Assembly: GCF_028657195.3 (NCBI RefSeq)
Contig: NZ_JANCPR020000024.1
Coordinates: forward strand, 1 to 64,000
From: Streptomyces iconiensis
GTDB lineage: Bacteria > Actinomycetota > Actinomycetes > Streptomycetales > Streptomycetaceae
Direction: 5' to 3'
Length of the DNA stretch: 64,000 nucleotides
This document shows positions 1 through 7,112 of the stretch, in pieces. Positions within the stretch are counted from its first letter, which is position 1; each line of letters begins with the position of its first letter. A program made the position numbers and the translations under genes. The notes below the pieces were generated by a model. It did not search any database. It was not told where the DNA came from and saw only the letters and a program-made list of their open reading frames with translations.

Positions 1-60
1 GGGGGGGGGGGGGGGGGGGCGGGGGGGGGGGGGGGGGGCCGGGCCCCGGGGGGACGGGTG
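1..60. other. poly-G tract at window edge
   Basis: The first 60 bases are nearly pure G with a few C. The tract begins only 10 bases beyond the pta stop codon, where an actinomycete would normally continue into ackA. A homopolymer of this kind is most simply a sequencing or contig-end artefact. No biological function is claimed. Confidence 0.75.
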
Positions 61-69
61 GCCCGCCGG

Positions 70-2235
70 TCAGGTGGTGGACCCCGCGGGAACGGGGTCG
101 CCCTGTGCCTGTACGGCGGTGATCGCGACCGTGTTCACGATGTCCTGTACGAGGGCGCCGCGCGACAGGTCGTTGACGGGCTTGCGCAGGCCCTGGAGCA
201 CGGGCCCCACGGCAACGGCGCCCGCCGAACGCTGCACCGCCTTGTAGGTGTTGTTGCCGGTGTTCAGGTCGGGGAAGATCAGCACGGTGGCCTGCCCGGC
301 GACCTCCGATTCCGGGAGCTTGGTCGCCGCCACCGAGGGTTCGACAGCGGCGTCGTACTGGATGGGTCCCTCCGTCAGCAGGTCGGGGCGGCGCTCGCGC
401 ACCAGCTCGGTGGCCCGCCGCACCTTGTCCACGTCGGCGCCGGAGCCCGAGGTACCCGTCGAGTACGACAGCATGGCGATCCTCGGCTCGACCCCGAACC
501 GCGCCGCGGTGGTGGCCGACTGGATCGCGATGTCAGCGAGCTGCTCGGCGTCGGGGTCGGGTACCACGGCGCAGTCTCCGTAGACCAGGACGCGGTCGGC
601 CAGGCACATGAAGAAGACCGAGGAGACGATGGACGCCTCGGGACGGGTCTTGATGATCTCGAAGGCCGGGCGGACCGTGGCAGCTGTCGAGTGGGCTGCG
701 CCCGAGACCATGCCGTCGGCCAGGCCCTCCTGCACCATCAGCGTCCCGAAGTACGAGACGTCCGCGACCACGTCGTGGGCCAGCTCGTAGGTGACGCCCT
801 TGTGCGCGCGCAGCTGTGCGTACACCTCGGCGAAGCGCTCGCGCAGCGGCGACTCGTGAGGGTCCACGATGCGTGCCGTGGCCCTGGTGCCGACCGGAGG
901 CGCCGCTCCGACGCCGGTGCCGGTGGAACCGGCGGAGTCGTCCAGGAGTTCCAGGCCGATGCCCAGGTCCGCGGCGCGCTTGCGTACGGCGGTGGGATCG
1001 CCCAGCAGCGTCAGGTCGCAGATGTTGCGCCGCAGCAGCACCTCGGCGGCGCGCAGCACCCGTTCCTCGGCGCCCTCGGGCAGCACGATGTGGCGGCGTG
1101 CCAGGCGGGAGCGCTCGACCAGCTCGTGCTCGAACATCATCGGCGTCACCCGTTCACTGCGCACGACGGAGAGGCGCTGCGTCAACTGGGCCGTGTCCAC
1201 ATGGGTTTCGAACAGGCCGAGCGCGATCTCCGCCTTGCGCGGGGTGGCGGCCGTCAGCTTGCCCTCCAGCGACAGCAGTTCACCCGCCGTCGGGATCGAG
1301 CCTCCGGGCACGGCGAGCACGGGCGTGCCCGGCGCGAGCCGCGCGGCCAGCGCGAGGGGCTGTTCGCCAGGGCGCTCGTCGAGCGTGAGGAGCACACCGG
1401 CGAGCGCGGGGGAGCCGGCCGAGTGTGCTGCGAGGGCGCCGATGAGCAGGTCGGCGCGGTCGCCCGGGGTGATGACCAGGCAGCCTTCGGTCAGCGCGGG
1501 CAGGAAGGCGGGCAGATGCGCACCGCCGAAGACGAGGTTCCGTACGTCGCGCGCGAGACCGGCCTCGTCGCCGAGCAGCACATCGGCGTCCATGGCATCC
1601 CTGACCTGCGCGACCGTGGGCGCGGCCAGTGCGGGCTCCTCGGGGAGCACGAAGACCGGCTCGGGCAGCCGCTCGCCGAGCCCGCGCACGGCCTCGGCCG
1701 CCTCCGGGTCACGGACCCTGTTGGCGATCATCGCGATGAGGTCGGCGCCCAGCGAGGCGTAGGCGTGGTGCGCGTTGCGCACCTCGGCGACCACGGCCTC
1801 CGGGCTCTGGTCGCGTACGGCGACGACGGGGATGACGGAGGCCCCGAACTCGTTGGCCAGGCGCGCGTTGAGGGCCAGCTCGGCGGGCAGGCCCGTGTTG
1901 GCGAAGTCGGTGCCCAGGACGAGGACCGCCTCATAGTCCCTGGCCACCTCGTGGAAGCGGTCGACGAGGCGGGATATCAGCTCGTCCGTGCCGCTCTCGG
2001 CCTGGAGCGTGGCGGCCTCCTCGTAGCTCATGCCCGCCGCCGAGGCAGGGGGCTGCGTGAGGCGGTACCGGCTGCGCAGCAGGTCGTAGAGCCTGTCGGG
2101 GCCGTTGTCGTGCACGAGCGGCCGGAACACTCCGACGCGGTCGACCTGGCGGGTCAGCAGCTCCATGACCCCCAGCTCCACGACCTGGCGGCCGTCGCTG
2201 CGGCCCGTGCCCGTCACGTACACGCTGCGCGTCAC
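70..2235 (-). CDS. pta: phosphate acetyltransferase (long, two-domain form)
   Basis: Cytoplasmic enzyme interconverting acetyl-CoA plus phosphate with acetyl phosphate plus CoA; with acetate kinase it forms the acetate overflow and uptake route. The 721-residue protein has the long E. coli-like layout. The N-terminal half begins VYVTGTG and resembles a dethiobiotin-synthetase-like P-loop domain, but has no canonical GxxxxGK[ST] loop. A central DRTGG-like region follows, and the PTA_PTB catalytic domain fills about residues 390-715 (HIVLPEGAEERVLRA, later FPDLNTGNNTYKAVQR). The usual partner ackA is not visible because the sequence runs into poly-G just past the stop. The gene is divergent from pfkA across 333 bases, so two central-carbon genes share one control region. 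Confidence 0.95.
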   Translation of the reverse strand: MTRSVYVTGTGRSDGRQVVELGVMELLTRQVDRVGVFRPLVHDNGPDRLYDLLRSRYRLTQPPASAAGMSYEEAATLQAESGTDELISRLVDRFHEVARDYEAVLVLGTDFANTGLPAELALNARLANEFGASVIPVVAVRDQSPEAVVAEVRNAHHAYASLGADLIAMIANRVRDPEAAEAVRGLGERLPEPVFVLPEEPALAAPTVAQVRDAMDADVLLGDEAGLARDVRNLVFGGAHLPAFLPALTEGCLVITPGDRADLLIGALAAHSAGSPALAGVLLTLDERPGEQPLALAARLAPGTPVLAVPGGSIPTAGELLSLEGKLTAATPRKAEIALGLFETHVDTAQLTQRLSVVRSERVTPMMFEHELVERSRLARRHIVLPEGAEERVLRAAEVLLRRNICDLTLLGDPTAVRKRAADLGIGLELLDDSAGSTGTGVGAAPPVGTRATARIVDPHESPLRERFAEVYAQLRAHKGVTYELAHDVVADVSYFGTLMVQEGLADGMVSGAAHSTAATVRPAFEIIKTRPEASIVSSVFFMCLADRVLVYGDCAVVPDPDAEQLADIAIQSATTAARFGVEPRIAMLSYSTGTSGSGADVDKVRRATELVRERRPDLLTEGPIQYDAAVEPSVAATKLPESEVAGQATVLIFPDLNTGNNTYKAVQRSAGAVAVGPVLQGLRKPVNDLSRGALVQDIVNTVAITAVQAQGDPVPAGSTT

Positions 2236-2568
2236 GCGCTGTCTCCTCCGTGTCGAGATCGCCTTGAGTGCTTACGTCTAGAACGTCTGGAAAGCGTCCG
2301 TAAAGATACGGCTATACCCTTGACAATACCTGCGCTTCTGGCTAGGTCGCGCGCCAGGTGGATACGGGTACGAGCCCCGGAGGCGGCCCGGCAAGGTGGA
2401 GCGCAAGCGTCCGCATCGTGGCCCGCGCCCATGCCCCTGACTTCAAGACGTGAAACAATCGCACCGGCTCACACATGGATCAGCGGCACCCCTGGACAGT
2501 GAGGTCCGACCGTGCCCCAGGCGGCCCGTACCCACGCGGGCCCTCAGCGAGCAGGAGAAGCGAAACCC
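2236..2568. other. pta/pfkA divergent intergenic region
   Basis: These 333 bases between divergent pta and pfkA contain no convincing gene. The stretch 2260-2345 is clearly more AT-rich than its surroundings and holds a promoter-like pair described separately. A GTCTAGA core at 2275-2281 resembles the centre of a DasR site, but the flanks do not match. The pfkA leader is long, over 200 bases if that promoter is used, and shows no riboswitch I recognise. Confidence 0.5.
2320..2348 (+). promoter_or_regulatory. candidate pfkA promoter
   Basis: TTGACA at 2320-2325 is a perfect -35 hexamer. It is followed after 17 bases by TAGGTC at 2343-2348, a fair Streptomyces HrdB-type -10. This would give a 5' leader of roughly 215 bases before pfkA. 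Inferred from motif and spacing only. Confidence 0.4.
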
Positions 2569-3594
2569 ATGCGCATCGGAGTCCTCACCGCCGGCGGAGA
2601 CTGTCCCGGTCTCAATGCCGTGATCCGGTCCATCGTCCACCGTGCCGTGGCCGACCGAGGCGACGAGGTCATCGGCTTCGAAGACGGTTTCAAGGGCCTG
2701 CTCGACGGCAGGTACCGCCCGCTCGACATCAACTCCGTCAGCGGCATCCTCGCCAGGGGCGGCACCATTCTCGGCTCGGCCCGGCTGGAGCGGGACCGGC
2801 TGCGCGAGGCGTGCAGCAACTCCGAGGAACTGATCGACCGTCTCGGCCTCGACGTTCTGATCCCGATCGGGGGCGAGGGCACGCTCACCGCCGCCCGGAT
2901 GCTCGCCGAGTCGGGCCTGCCGGTGGTCGGCGTACCCAAGACCATCGACAACGACATCTCCGCCACCGACCGCACCTTCGGGTTCGACACCGCGGTCGGC
3001 GTGGCAACCGAGGCCATGGACCGCCTCAAGACCACGGCCGAGTCCCATCAGCGCGTCATGGTCGTCGAGGTCATGGGGCGGCACGCCGGTTGGATCGCGC
3101 TGGAGGCCGGAATGGCGGCGGGCGCGCACGGCATCTGCGTCCCCGAGCGCAACTTCGAGGTCGACGACCTGGCCAAGATGGTGGAGGAACGGTTCGCGCG
3201 CGAGAAGAAGTTCGCGATCATCTGCGTCGCCGAGGGCGCGCACCCCGCCGAGGGCTCCATGCCCTACGAGAAGGGCACCATCGACCAGTACGGCCACGAG
3301 CGCTTCGCCGGTATCGGCAACCGTCTCGCCATCGAACTGGAGCACCGGATCGGCAAGGAGGCGCGGCCCGTCATCCTCGGGCACATCCAGCGCGGCGGCA
3401 CGCCCACCGCGTACGACCGTGTCCTCGCGACCCGCTTCGGCTGGCACGCCGTCGAGGCGGCGCACCGGGGCGACTTCGGACAGATGACCGCGCTGCGCGG
3501 CACGGACATCGTGATGGCCCCGCTCGCCGACGCCGTGGTCGAGCTGAAGCGGGTGCCGCAGCACCGCATGGACGAGACCGAAGCGGTCTTCTGA
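2569..3594 (+). CDS. pfkA: ATP-dependent 6-phosphofructokinase, group III type
   Basis: Phosphorylates fructose 6-phosphate to fructose 1,6-bisphosphate, the committed step of glycolysis, in the cytoplasm. The ATG at 2569 is preceded by AGGAGAAG, giving 341 residues; longer in-frame starts lack such a site. GGDCPG (9-14) is the nucleotide loop, GGEGT (101-105) places glycine at position 104, and PKTIDND (123-129) places lysine at 124 with catalytic Asp127. Gly104 is the ATP-type residue while Lys124 is the PPi-type residue; this hybrid is characteristic of group III actinobacterial enzymes such as that of S. coelicolor, which use ATP. The final bases of the gene are repeated downstream in a 35-bp tandem array. 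Confidence 0.95.
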   Translation: MRIGVLTAGGDCPGLNAVIRSIVHRAVADRGDEVIGFEDGFKGLLDGRYRPLDINSVSGILARGGTILGSARLERDRLREACSNSEELIDRLGLDVLIPIGGEGTLTAARMLAESGLPVVGVPKTIDNDISATDRTFGFDTAVGVATEAMDRLKTTAESHQRVMVVEVMGRHAGWIALEAGMAAGAHGICVPERNFEVDDLAKMVEERFAREKKFAIICVAEGAHPAEGSMPYEKGTIDQYGHERFAGIGNRLAIELEHRIGKEARPVILGHIQRGGTPTAYDRVLATRFGWHAVEAAHRGDFGQMTALRGTDIVMAPLADAVVELKRVPQHRMDETEAVF

Positions 3595-3740
3595 GCCTCG
3601 CGGGGTGCGTGACCGGAGGGGTCTTCTGAGCCTCGCGGGGGTGCGTGGCCGAAGGGGTCCTCTGGCTCTCGCGGGGTGCGTGACCGAAGAGGCGCTCTGA
3701 GCCTCGCGGGTGTGTGACCGAAGCGGTTCTCCGGTCCTCG
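3583..3740. repeat. 35-bp degenerate tandem repeat derived from the pfkA 3' end
   Basis: Copies lie at 3601-3635, 3636-3671, 3672-3706 and 3707-3740 (34-36 bases each), with a partial first copy inside the pfkA end at 3583-3600. Each has the pattern CGGGGTGCGTGACCGAAG, then GGTCTTCTGAGCCTCG. The ACCGAAGCGGTCTTCTGA that encodes the PFK C-terminus and stop is the apparent seed. Copies have diverged by several substitutions and one-base indels. Confidence 0.85.
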
Positions 3741-3845
3741 TCCGGATGCGCGACTGTGCTCAATTCGCCCTGTGTGTGGGCGAGTTGGGTACGGTCGGTT
3801 GCTACGGCACCCCCGCGCGGCGCCCCCCGTGCAGCCCCCGGGGCG

Positions 3846-4595
3846 CTAGAACGCGTCCAGTCCGAGCTTCACCGCCAGGCCGACGCCCGCCAGCGCGATA
3901 CCCACGCGCAGCGGCGTGGCCGGGACCCGGCGCGCGACGTGGGGTCCGAGCCAGGAGCCCAGCAGCAGTCCCGCCGCCAGCGGCAGCGCCTCCAGCCATG
4001 CGACGGGCCCGAAAGCGGCGAAGCCCAGGGCCGCCACCAGGTCGGCCACGATGACCAGTACGTTCTTGAGCGCGTTGCTGCGGTGCAGGCCGTCGGGCAC
4101 GGTAGCGATCAACAGGGCCAGCAGCAGTACGCCCGAGGCGGCGGCGAAGTACCCGCCGTACACGGAGACCACGAACACCCCGCAGGGCGCCAGCCAGCCG
4201 CGGCCCGGGTGTGCGCCGCCGGCGCTCTCCCGCGCGGGCTGCCGCAGCAGGATCACCACCGAGGCGCCGCCCACGAGGAACGGCACCACGCGCTCGAACA
4301 CCCCGGGCGGCGTCGCCAGCAGCAGCGCGGCGCCCGCCGCGCTGCCGAGCGCGCACGCGGCGCCCAGCCGCCTGAACGTCACACGCTGCCCGGTCAGTTC
4401 GTGCCGCGAACTCGGTATGGCGCCGGCGCTGCCCGCCGCCAGCGCGACCGTGTTGGTCACGTTCGCCGCCGTGGGCGGCAGCCCCACCGCCAGCAGCGCC
4501 GGGTACGAGAACAGCGAGGCCAGCCCCGCGACGGTTCCCGTCAGCCCGGCGGCGGCCCCGGCACCGAACAGCAGCGCGGCGACTGCGGGCGTCAC
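3846..4595 (-). CDS. TSUP-family (TauE/SafE) membrane transporter
   Basis: A 249-residue polytopic membrane protein, probably an exporter or importer of sulfite, sulfonate or another small organic anion; the family does not fix the substrate. It opens TPAVAALLFGAGAAAGLTGTVAGLASLFSYPALLA, the glycine-rich first repeat typical of TSUP proteins, and contains about 7-8 hydrophobic segments including GGYFAAASGVLLLALL in the second repeat. The GTG start at 4593-4595 overlaps by four bases (GTGA) the stop of a 52-codon kinase-like fragment, so translation is likely coupled to it. Downstream it meets the pfkA repeat array tail-to-tail. Confidence 0.85.
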   Translation of the reverse strand: MTPAVAALLFGAGAAAGLTGTVAGLASLFSYPALLAVGLPPTAANVTNTVALAAGSAGAIPSSRHELTGQRVTFRRLGAACALGSAAGAALLLATPPGVFERVVPFLVGGASVVILLRQPARESAGGAHPGRGWLAPCGVFVVSVYGGYFAAASGVLLLALLIATVPDGLHRSNALKNVLVIVADLVAALGFAAFGPVAWLEALPLAAGLLLGSWLGPHVARRVPATPLRVGIALAGVGLAVKLGLDAF

Positions 4596-4750
4596 GGTCC
4601 CGCGCCGCCGGACCCGGTCACCAGGCAGGACAGGAGGGCGGCGACCTCGCGCTGCGACGGGGAGCCGTACGCCCGCCGGACCTCCCCCATTCCTCCCGAG
4701 CCGGTCAACTGCCGCAGTGCGTAACGGTCGTTCAGCCGGTGCCCTCGCAT
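4592..4750 (-). pseudogene. N-terminal relic of a Ser/Thr protein kinase, coupled to the TSUP gene
   Basis: A 52-codon frame encodes MRGHRLNDRYALRQLTGSGG followed by MGEVRRAYG and a short unrelated tail. The first 28 residues match, position for position, the start and glycine-rich ATP loop of PknB-type kinases; the intact kinase at 30932-33553 begins MRGRVLSGRYELVEKLGAGG then MGEVWRARD. Everything after kinase strand 2, including the catalytic lysine and HRD loop, is missing. The stop overlaps the TSUP start as GTGA. It is either a truncated kinase surviving as a leader cistron or a small expressed peptide; it cannot be an active kinase. Confidence 0.7.
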
Positions 4751-4890
4751 GGCCACATGTTAGGGCTGACCCGCTGCTGCGACGTTTTCACCATGGCGGC
4801 CGGCGGCGTGCGGCGCTCGTGCGCCACAGCCGTAGCTCGATGTCCGATTCCCGCCGGTAACAGCCGCTCGCGCCGCGCAGGCTGGCCGAT

Positions 4891-5508
4891 GTGAACGATG
4901 CTTTCGAAGGTCTGGTCGACCGTTACCTCGTCGCCGGCACCGGGTTCGAGAAGAAGCTGCGAGCGGTGCGGCCCGAACAGTGGTGCTGGCCGACGCCCTG
5001 CACGGAGTGGAACGTACGGCAGTTGGTCAACCACATGGTCCGGGGGAACCTCAACTACACGCTTCTGCTGCGCGGCGGCAGCGCCGCCGACTTCCTGCGG
5101 CTCCGGGACGCCGACGCGCTGGGAACCGACCCGGTCGGCGCGTACACCCGGTCCGTCCAGGAGTGCGCCGGGGCGTTCGGCGAACCCGGCGCACTGGAGC
5201 GGACCCTGGACTATCCGCTGGGCCAGGTGTGCGGCCGGCAGGCACTTGCCGTGAGGATCACGGACAGCACGGTCCACACGTGGGATCTCGCATGTGCCCT
5301 CGGGGTGGACGACACCCTCGACGGCGATCTCGTGGCCTGGATCGACGAGAACCTGGCCGAGATCTACGCAGGGCTGGCGGAGTCGCCCGTCTCGGACGGG
5401 ACGACGCACCGGTTCTTCGCCGCTCCCGAGGGCAGGCCCGTCCGCGACGCGTCGCAGCAGGCAGGGCTGCTGCACCGCATGGGCAGGACACCCGCACCTG
5501 GCAACTGA
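4891..5508 (+). CDS. TIGR03086/maleylpyruvate-isomerase-like metal-binding protein
   Basis: A 205-residue cytoplasmic protein of the DinB/MDMPI helical-bundle superfamily. PCTEWNVRQLVNHMVRGN (about 33-50) is the typical WxxxxLxxH metal-binding helix, and a second histidine lies in STVHTWDLACALG near residue 130, consistent with a three-histidine metal site. Family members include mycothiol-dependent isomerases and many uncharacterised proteins, so the reaction is unknown. The GTG at 4891 is chosen because the family motif starts soon after; ATG codons nearby are out of frame. It stands alone on the + strand between two convergent or divergent neighbours. Confidence 0.75.
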   Translation: MNDAFEGLVDRYLVAGTGFEKKLRAVRPEQWCWPTPCTEWNVRQLVNHMVRGNLNYTLLLRGGSAADFLRLRDADALGTDPVGAYTRSVQECAGAFGEPGALERTLDYPLGQVCGRQALAVRITDSTVHTWDLACALGVDDTLDGDLVAWIDENLAEIYAGLAESPVSDGTTHRFFAAPEGRPVRDASQQAGLLHRMGRTPAPGN

Positions 5509-5575
5509 CGCCGTGACAGCGCTACGCCGCCGGAGGCGCCCGAAGTCCGGCGGTATCCGCGAAGGTGAGGTGCGC

Positions 5576-6190
5576 CTACTTCGGGTGCCCCGGCTCCCGG
5601 TCTGCGGGTGCCCGGGTCGCCGGCTCCCGGGTGGCGGCGGGATCCAGGCCCTGCTTGGCGGCCTGCTTGCGTGCACGGTAGGCGGCGGCTTTGACGCGGC
5701 TGCCGCAGCCTTCCATACCGCACCACGTGCGGCGCGCGCCCCGGGAGCGGTCGAGATAGAGGCGTGTGCAGCCAGAACGGCCGCACTCCTTCAGGCACGC
5801 GTCAGGGTCGGCGAGTACGGCGATCCCGCTGCGTGCGACGTGGGCCAGCGCCGAGCGGAGGTCCCCTGACAGCCGTACGCCGGCGTCGCCGAGTTCGACC
5901 GTGGGCACCGGCCGGGCAGCGGCGCTGTTGACGGTGTCCAGGGCTGCCGGTGTGAAGGGACGGCACTCCAGGCGGTCGAGCGCCAGTTGGTGGAGCGCCT
6001 CACGGAGGCGCAGCGCCGAGGCGAAGGTCGCGGCGTCGGCGGTCACCCGGTCCGGCAGCTCGTCGCACTCGCGTACCCACTGCTCAAGGTCGGCCGGTGC
6101 GGCCAGGAGGTCGACGGGCTTGTCCCGGCGGGAACCGACGGTGCCGACGAGGTCCAGGGCCGGGTTGCCACTGACGAAGACGAAGCTCAC
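5576..6190 (-). CDS. CGNR zinc-finger family transcriptional regulator (CGSR variant)
   Basis: A 204-residue protein beginning SFVFVSGNPALDLVGTVGSR, the usual start of the ABATE ligand-binding domain, with a C-terminal zinc finger: DACLKECGRSGCTRLYLD, then WCGMEGCGSRVKAAAYRARK. The defining CGNR motif is CGSR here, an Asn to Ser change at the signature position. The GTG at 6190 is chosen because the conserved domain starts there; the frame extends further upstream only across the divergent promoter. It is divergent from a HAD dehalogenase gene with two 21-base operator-like sequences directly in front of its start, which suggests autoregulation and control of the neighbour. Confidence 0.85.
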   Translation of the reverse strand: MSFVFVSGNPALDLVGTVGSRRDKPVDLLAAPADLEQWVRECDELPDRVTADAATFASALRLREALHQLALDRLECRPFTPAALDTVNSAAARPVPTVELGDAGVRLSGDLRSALAHVARSGIAVLADPDACLKECGRSGCTRLYLDRSRGARRTWCGMEGCGSRVKAAAYRARKQAAKQGLDPAATREPATRAPADREPGHPK

Positions 6191-6251
6191 GTCACCATCT
6201 TGACCAGTGACGCGGGAGAGGGCAAGAATCGTCACCAGTTGAACCGGTGAC
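6191..6251. promoter_or_regulatory. paired palindromic operators between CGNR regulator and HAD gene
   Basis: Two related 21-base elements occupy 6191-6211 and 6231-6251, 40 bases apart start to start. The second is GTCACC-AGTTGAACC-GGTGAC, palindromic at 20 of 21 positions around a central G apart from one mismatched pair; the first keeps the outer GTCAC/GTGAC arms. The first lies directly before the regulator start codon. A TTGACC at 6200-6205 with AAGAAT at 6224-6229 could be the promoter for the HAD gene, lying between the two operators. Confidence 0.6.
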
Positions 6252-6368
6252 GCGGTGGAAGCCGGCGTCCCGGACCGTGCGGCGTCCCGGACCGTGCGGC
6301 GGCCCGGGCCACCACTTGCCAGGCCCCCAGGACCGGACACCCGACAGCCCCAGGAGGAGACAGACCGG

Positions 6369-7112
6369 ATGCCCGAGGTACACGACATCGAGGCCGTCGT
6401 CTTCGACGTCCTCGGAACGATGGTCGACGAGCCGGGCGGGCTCCGGGCGGCCATCAGCGAAGCGGTCTCCGCGTCCGCCGAGAGGTCCGACGAGAGGTCC
6501 GACGACGGGCCCGACGACGGGCCCGCCGACGCAACCGTCGACCACCTGCTCACCGTGTGGCAGGAGCACGTTGAGCATGAGCAGCAGCGCATCGCGAAGG
6601 GGAGCAGGGCGTACGCCAGCACCGAGGTCATCGACCGCGAGGCGGCTCACCGCGTGGCCGGGCGTGCCGGGCTCACCGACGGGCCGGCCATCGAGCGGCT
6701 GGCCACCGCCTCCCAGCGCCTCGCGCCCTGGCACGACACCCTCGCGGGACTCGCGCGCCTCGCGCGGCACTTCCCCGTACTGGGGCTCTCCCACGCCGGC
6801 CGCGCGACGCTGCTCCGGCTCAACGCCCACGCGGGACTGCGCTGGCACCAGGCGCTGTCCGCCGAGGACGCGCGGGCATACAAGCCCGCACCGGAGGTCT
6901 ACCGGCTCGCGATCGACGCGGCGGGATGTGCGCCGGAGCGCGTGCTGATGGTCGCCGCCCACGCCTGGGACCTGCGCGGAGCGCAGGCCGTCGGCATGCG
7001 GACCGCCTACGTCCGGCGACCGGGCGGCGACCCTCCGAAGAGCGGCGACACCTTCGGCCTGCACGCGGAAGGACTGGACGAGCTGGTCACCGCGCTGACG
7101 GCTGTGCAGTGA
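6369..7112 (+). CDS. haloacid dehalogenase type II-like HAD hydrolase
   Basis: A 247-residue cytoplasmic HAD-superfamily hydrolase. Motif I is VVFDVLGTMVD near the N-terminus, where the first aspartate is the nucleophile; LGLSHAG is at the motif II position, and the lysine of AYKPAPEVYRLA is motif III, as in L-2-haloacid dehalogenases. The motif II serine and the WHDTLAGL and WHQALSAEDA segments follow the type II dehalogenase pattern. ATG 6369 is preceded by AGGAGACAG. Residues about 36-55 contain an acidic repeat (ERSDERSDDGPDDGPA) encoded by short direct repeats and absent from most relatives. It is divergent from the CGNR regulator, and its end overlaps the convergent MFS gene by 26 bases. 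Substrate unknown. Confidence 0.8.
   Translation: MPEVHDIEAVVFDVLGTMVDEPGGLRAAISEAVSASAERSDERSDDGPDDGPADATVDHLLTVWQEHVEHEQQRIAKGSRAYASTEVIDREAAHRVAGRAGLTDGPAIERLATASQRLAPWHDTLAGLARLARHFPVLGLSHAGRATLLRLNAHAGLRWHQALSAEDARAYKPAPEVYRLAIDAAGCAPERVLMVAAHAWDLRGAQAVGMRTAYVRRPGGDPPKSGDTFGLHAEGLDELVTALTAVQ

Noticed and set aside
2266..2282. DasR-like GTCTAGA core in the pta promoter
   Set aside because: Only about half of the dre consensus positions match and the symmetric arms are missing.
58..2502. A long open frame of over 800 codons on the + strand opposite pta
   Set aside because: It mirrors the pta coding phase; in GC-rich DNA the opposite strand is often open. Its translation is Arg/Gly/His-rich and lacks any domain, whereas pta is clear.
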